Assembly: GCA_945876155.1 (NCBI GenBank) | Contig: CAMCMW010000121.1 | Span: 1 to 5,744, forward strand | Reading direction: 5' to 3' | DNA length: 5,744 nucleotides | Origin: an uncultured Ruminococcus sp. | Lineage (GTDB): Bacteria > Bacillota > Clostridia > Oscillospirales > Ruminococcaceae | Shown: positions 4,485 through 5,744 of the stretch, piece after piece | Position numbering within the stretch: position 1 is the first letter of the stretch | How the letters are laid out: each line of letters begins with the position of its first letter | Translations under genes and position numbers: made by a program | Notes under the pieces: generated by a model | What the model saw: the letters and a program-made list of their open reading frames with translations, nothing else | The model's database searches: none | What the model was told of the DNA's origin: nothing

Positions 4485-4847
4485 TTATACCAAAGCTAAA
4501 AATATTGAAAACAATATTAAGGCGCAATCAAAAGTGAATCCAATCCATCCAAGTGTATCTACTCTTATTTTTTTCAATTTAAGTACTACTATTACAGCTA
4601 AAGCAACAAGCGCAATTCCTCCTACAATGCACATTCCTCCAATCATATCATTTTTGCTCATTCGATCTGCTGTCATGTATATAACCAATATAATAGCTGA
4701 GATAACAGTAAGCGAAAATGAAACTGCATTTGCTGCAACACTGCCTGGGCTACGTGGATTTAAATTTGAATTGTTTATCACATTACCGCACATGGTGCAG
4801 AATTTCGCCTGATCCGGATTTTGCGTTCCACATTTCTTACAATACAT
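4485..4847 (-). CDS. zinc-ribbon membrane protein of unknown function
   Basis: This 120-residue protein begins with a zinc ribbon of two CxxC knuckles (C3, C6, C17 and C20; MYCKKCGTQNPDQAKFCTMC), the PF13240-like form common at the N-terminus of clostridial membrane proteins. A short asparagine- and proline-rich linker follows, then three predicted transmembrane helices at about 40-60, 69-90 and 98-119. The zinc ribbon probably faces the cytoplasm; the role is not known. The ATG at 4847 has GGAGG at 4856-4860 with 8 nt spacing. The gene is visibly more AT-rich than metG or malQ, which may mark it as acquired. It is divergent from an Xre repressor gene and shares its operator region, so it is probably the target of that repressor. 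No terminator is evident after it. Confidence 0.8.
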   Translation of the reverse strand: MYCKKCGTQNPDQAKFCTMCGNVINNSNLNPRSPGSVAANAVSFSLTVISAIILVIYMTADRMSKNDMIGGMCIVGGIALVALAVIVVLKLKKIRVDTLGWIGFTFDCALILFSIFLALV

Positions 4848-4912
4848 AATAAATTCCTCCGATTGTACAAATAATAATGTATAAAATCCCCATATGGTAT
4901 TTTTATATCTAT

Positions 4913-4941
4913 ATTATAACATCAAATGGTGCGTTTGTCAA
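4913..4941 (-). promoter_or_regulatory. perfect consensus promoter of the zinc-ribbon gene
   Basis: On the minus strand, TTGACA (4941-4936), a 17-bp spacer and TATAAT (4918-4913) match consensus fully. The spacer contains the left operator (4919-4932) and the -35 abuts the right operator (4941-4954). A strong promoter built around operators implies tight repression. Confidence 0.88.
4919..4932. promoter_or_regulatory. left operator half of an Xre-type pair
   Basis: ACATCAAATGGTGC is a 14-bp imperfect dyad that differs from the right operator at only two positions. It lies exactly between the -35 and -10 of the zinc-ribbon gene promoter. Confidence 0.7.
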
Positions 4942-4954
4942 CACCAAATGGTGT
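4941..4954. promoter_or_regulatory. right operator of an Xre-type pair
   Basis: ACACCAAATGGTGT has perfect ACACC/GGTGT arms around AAAT. Its centre is 22 bp from that of the left operator, about two helical turns, so dimers would bind the same DNA face. It lies in the -35/spacer region of the promoter for the repressor gene at 4998. Confidence 0.75.
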
Positions 4955-4958
4955 TCTT

Positions 4959-4967
4959 TGATATAAT
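4959..4967 (+). promoter_or_regulatory. extended -10 promoter of the Xre repressor gene
   Basis: TGATATAAT combines a perfect TATAAT (4962-4967) with the TGn extension. The best -35 is a weak TCAACA at 4938-4943 (18-bp spacer), overlapping the right operator. This suggests a weaker, autoregulated promoter facing a strong target promoter. Confidence 0.65.
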
Positions 4968-4997
4968 TTTTATTATAGATTCAAAGGAGGGAAAGTT

Positions 4998-5330
4998 ATG
5001 GCTAATTATCAGAGAATAAAAGATTTAAGGGAGGACGCTGACAAAACCCAGAAACAGGTAGCGGACGATATGTATATGCACGTTTCCCAGTACAGGCGAT
5101 ACGAAAGTGGCGAGCGGGAGATTCCACTGTCCTTTGCCATAGCTCTGTCAAAATATTACAACGTATCTGTTGACTACATTGCCGGACTTACCAACGAAAA
5201 AACCATAGTAAACACCAACGACATAACCCCCTCTGACATCAATTTCTTAAACCGTTTCCGAAAGCTTTCCGATATTCAGAAAGGACGAATACTTGAAAGA
5301 ATGGATATTCTGACTGAAAGGGAAATATAG
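4998..5330 (+). CDS. Xre-family helix-turn-helix transcriptional repressor
   Basis: This 110-residue DNA-binding protein carries an HTH_3/Cro-C1 domain at about residues 6-63. The repeat of helix 2 and helix 3 is visible as KTQKQVADDM then HVSQYRRYESGERE, and the domain closes with the typical LSKYYNVSVDYIAGLT (50-65). A C-terminal extension (75-110) with ITPSDINFLNRFRKLSD probably mediates dimerisation. Such proteins are usually small repressors of their own and adjacent genes. The ATG at 4998 has GGAGG at 4986-4990 with 7 nt spacing. It is divergent from the zinc-ribbon membrane gene, and two matching dyads lie between them, each inside one promoter, so autoregulation and control of that gene are likely. 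A terminator follows the stop closely. No phage or plasmid gene is visible nearby. Confidence 0.92.
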   Translation: MANYQRIKDLREDADKTQKQVADDMYMHVSQYRRYESGEREIPLSFAIALSKYYNVSVDYIAGLTNEKTIVNTNDITPSDINFLNRFRKLSDIQKGRILERMDILTEREI

Positions 5331-5337
5331 AAGAATT

Positions 5338-5367
5338 AAGAGCGTATCTTTTCAGGTGCGCTCTTTT
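5338..5367 (+). terminator. intrinsic terminator after the Xre gene
   Basis: An 11-bp stem (5338-5348 with 5355-5365, two G-T pairs) has a 6-nt loop and is followed by T-rich sequence. It starts 8 bp after the stop and separates the repressor from the sigma-factor gene. Confidence 0.85.
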
Positions 5368-5388
5368 AAAATTATTTCCCGAAAAAAG

Positions 5389-5417
5389 TGTAACCTTTTG
5401 AAATCAGAATGCGTATA
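5389..5417 (+). promoter_or_regulatory. ECF-sigma-like promoter before the sigma-factor gene
   Basis: TGTAAC (5389-5394) and CGTATA (5412-5417) are separated by 17 bp. This resembles the TGAAAC/TGTAAC plus CGTA pattern of ECF sigma promoters such as those of Bacillus SigW. Its position directly before an ECF gene suggests autoregulation. There is no competing TTGACA/TATAAT promoter in the interval. Confidence 0.55.
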
Positions 5418-5451
5418 TATTAGTGAAAGCCGTCAGAAGGTGGGTAACAGA

Positions 5452-5744
5452 TTGAAAGACAAACGTTTGATCATAAGACTGAAGAAAAACGCTGCCGGAG
5501 CGCTTGACAGTATCATCAACAAATATTCCTCGTATGTATATACTGTTGTTTACAATATTATGTCCGGAGCAATGACCCAAGAGGATATAGAAGAAACAGT
5601 GAGCGACGCATTTATAAAGCTATGGAAAAACTCCGGCTTTTTGCAGGAGGACAAGCCGCTGCTGCCATATCTTTCCGTCATTGCAGCTAATGACGCACGG
5701 AACAGACTGCGAAAGTGTAAAAACTACGCTTTCTGCGACAACAG
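5452..5744 (+). CDS. ECF-type RNA polymerase sigma factor, N-terminal part, cut by window edge
   Basis: Ninety-seven complete codons are visible. The pattern is sigma-70 region 2: residues 17-40 (ALDSIINKYSSYVYTVVYNI) fit region 2.1, DIEETVSDAFIKLWKN at 45-60 is the conserved region 2.2 core-binding helix, and LPYLSVIAANDARNRLRK at 71-88 fits regions 2.3-2.4, which melt and read the -10. Region 4 is outside the window. ECF factors direct transcription of stress or envelope genes and are usually held by a membrane anti-sigma factor encoded just downstream, which cannot be checked here. The start is taken as TTG at 5452 with AAGGTGG at 5437-5443 and 8 nt spacing. An in-frame GTG at 5440 lies inside that ribosome site and is less likely. 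An ECF-like promoter precedes it. Confidence 0.88.
   Translation, partial: MKDKRLIIRLKKNAAGALDSIINKYSSYVYTVVYNIMSGAMTQEDIEETVSDAFIKLWKNSGFLQEDKPLLPYLSVIAANDARNRLRKCKNYAFCDN

Noticed and set aside
4447..4812. 121-codon plus-strand frame opposite the zinc-ribbon gene
   Set aside because: It is antisense to a gene with a clear CxxC zinc ribbon, a good ribosome site and a perfect promoter; no ribosome site of its own.
5440..5442. GTG as start of the sigma-factor gene
   Set aside because: It lies inside the best ribosome site, AAGGTGG, which is correctly spaced for the TTG at 5452.

Overview
The window looks like chromosomal DNA from a low-to-moderate GC Gram-positive anaerobe of the Clostridia, most like the Ruminococcus/Oscillospiraceae group. 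The basis is strong GGAGG ribosome sites at almost every gene, consensus sigma-A promoters (TTGACA-17-TATAAT), two apparent TTG starts, and protein families typical of that group: a DUF1413-type pair, a PF06541 membrane protein, and a small KWLD membrane peptide. The exact genus is inference.

Layout, left to right. At 1-468 (minus) is the N-terminal part of 4-alpha-glucanotransferase (malQ), cut by the window edge. At 618-1001 (plus), divergent from it, is a four-helix membrane protein of the PF06541 type starting at TTG. It converges on a minus-strand gene at 1126-1395, with back-to-back terminators in between. The genes at 1126-1395 and 1560-1829 (both minus) encode 89-residue paralogues of the DUF1413 type. 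The upstream one sits 10 bp behind metG (1840-3780, minus, complete methionyl-tRNA synthetase) and probably shares its transcript. The downstream one has its own strong promoter, placed directly after the first one's terminator, with a perfect 12-bp palindrome just past the predicted transcription start.

The most interesting part is 3880-4360. A 39-residue single-helix basic peptide gene (3954-4073, plus) has a consensus promoter and a Shine-Dalgarno region that can fold into a GCAA-tetraloop hairpin. It ends in a perfect 14-bp terminator hairpin that also works in reverse. A consensus promoter on the opposite strand at 4164-4192 points back at the gene and would make an RNA of about 80 nt that overlaps the 3' end of the peptide mRNA. 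This is the architecture of a type I toxin-antitoxin locus. A diverged second unit follows about 160 bp later: the antisense promoter and terminator are kept but only the tail of the peptide survives, leaving an apparently orphan antisense RNA.

The right-hand part holds an AT-rich, zinc-ribbon three-helix membrane protein gene (4485-4847, minus), divergent from an Xre-family repressor gene (4998-5330, plus). Two near-identical operators 22 bp apart (4919-4932 and 4941-4954) each lie inside the spacer of one of the two divergent promoters, so the repressor probably controls both itself and its neighbour. A terminator follows. The window ends in the N-terminal part of an ECF-type sigma factor gene (from 5452) preceded by an ECF-like promoter, which suggests autoregulation.
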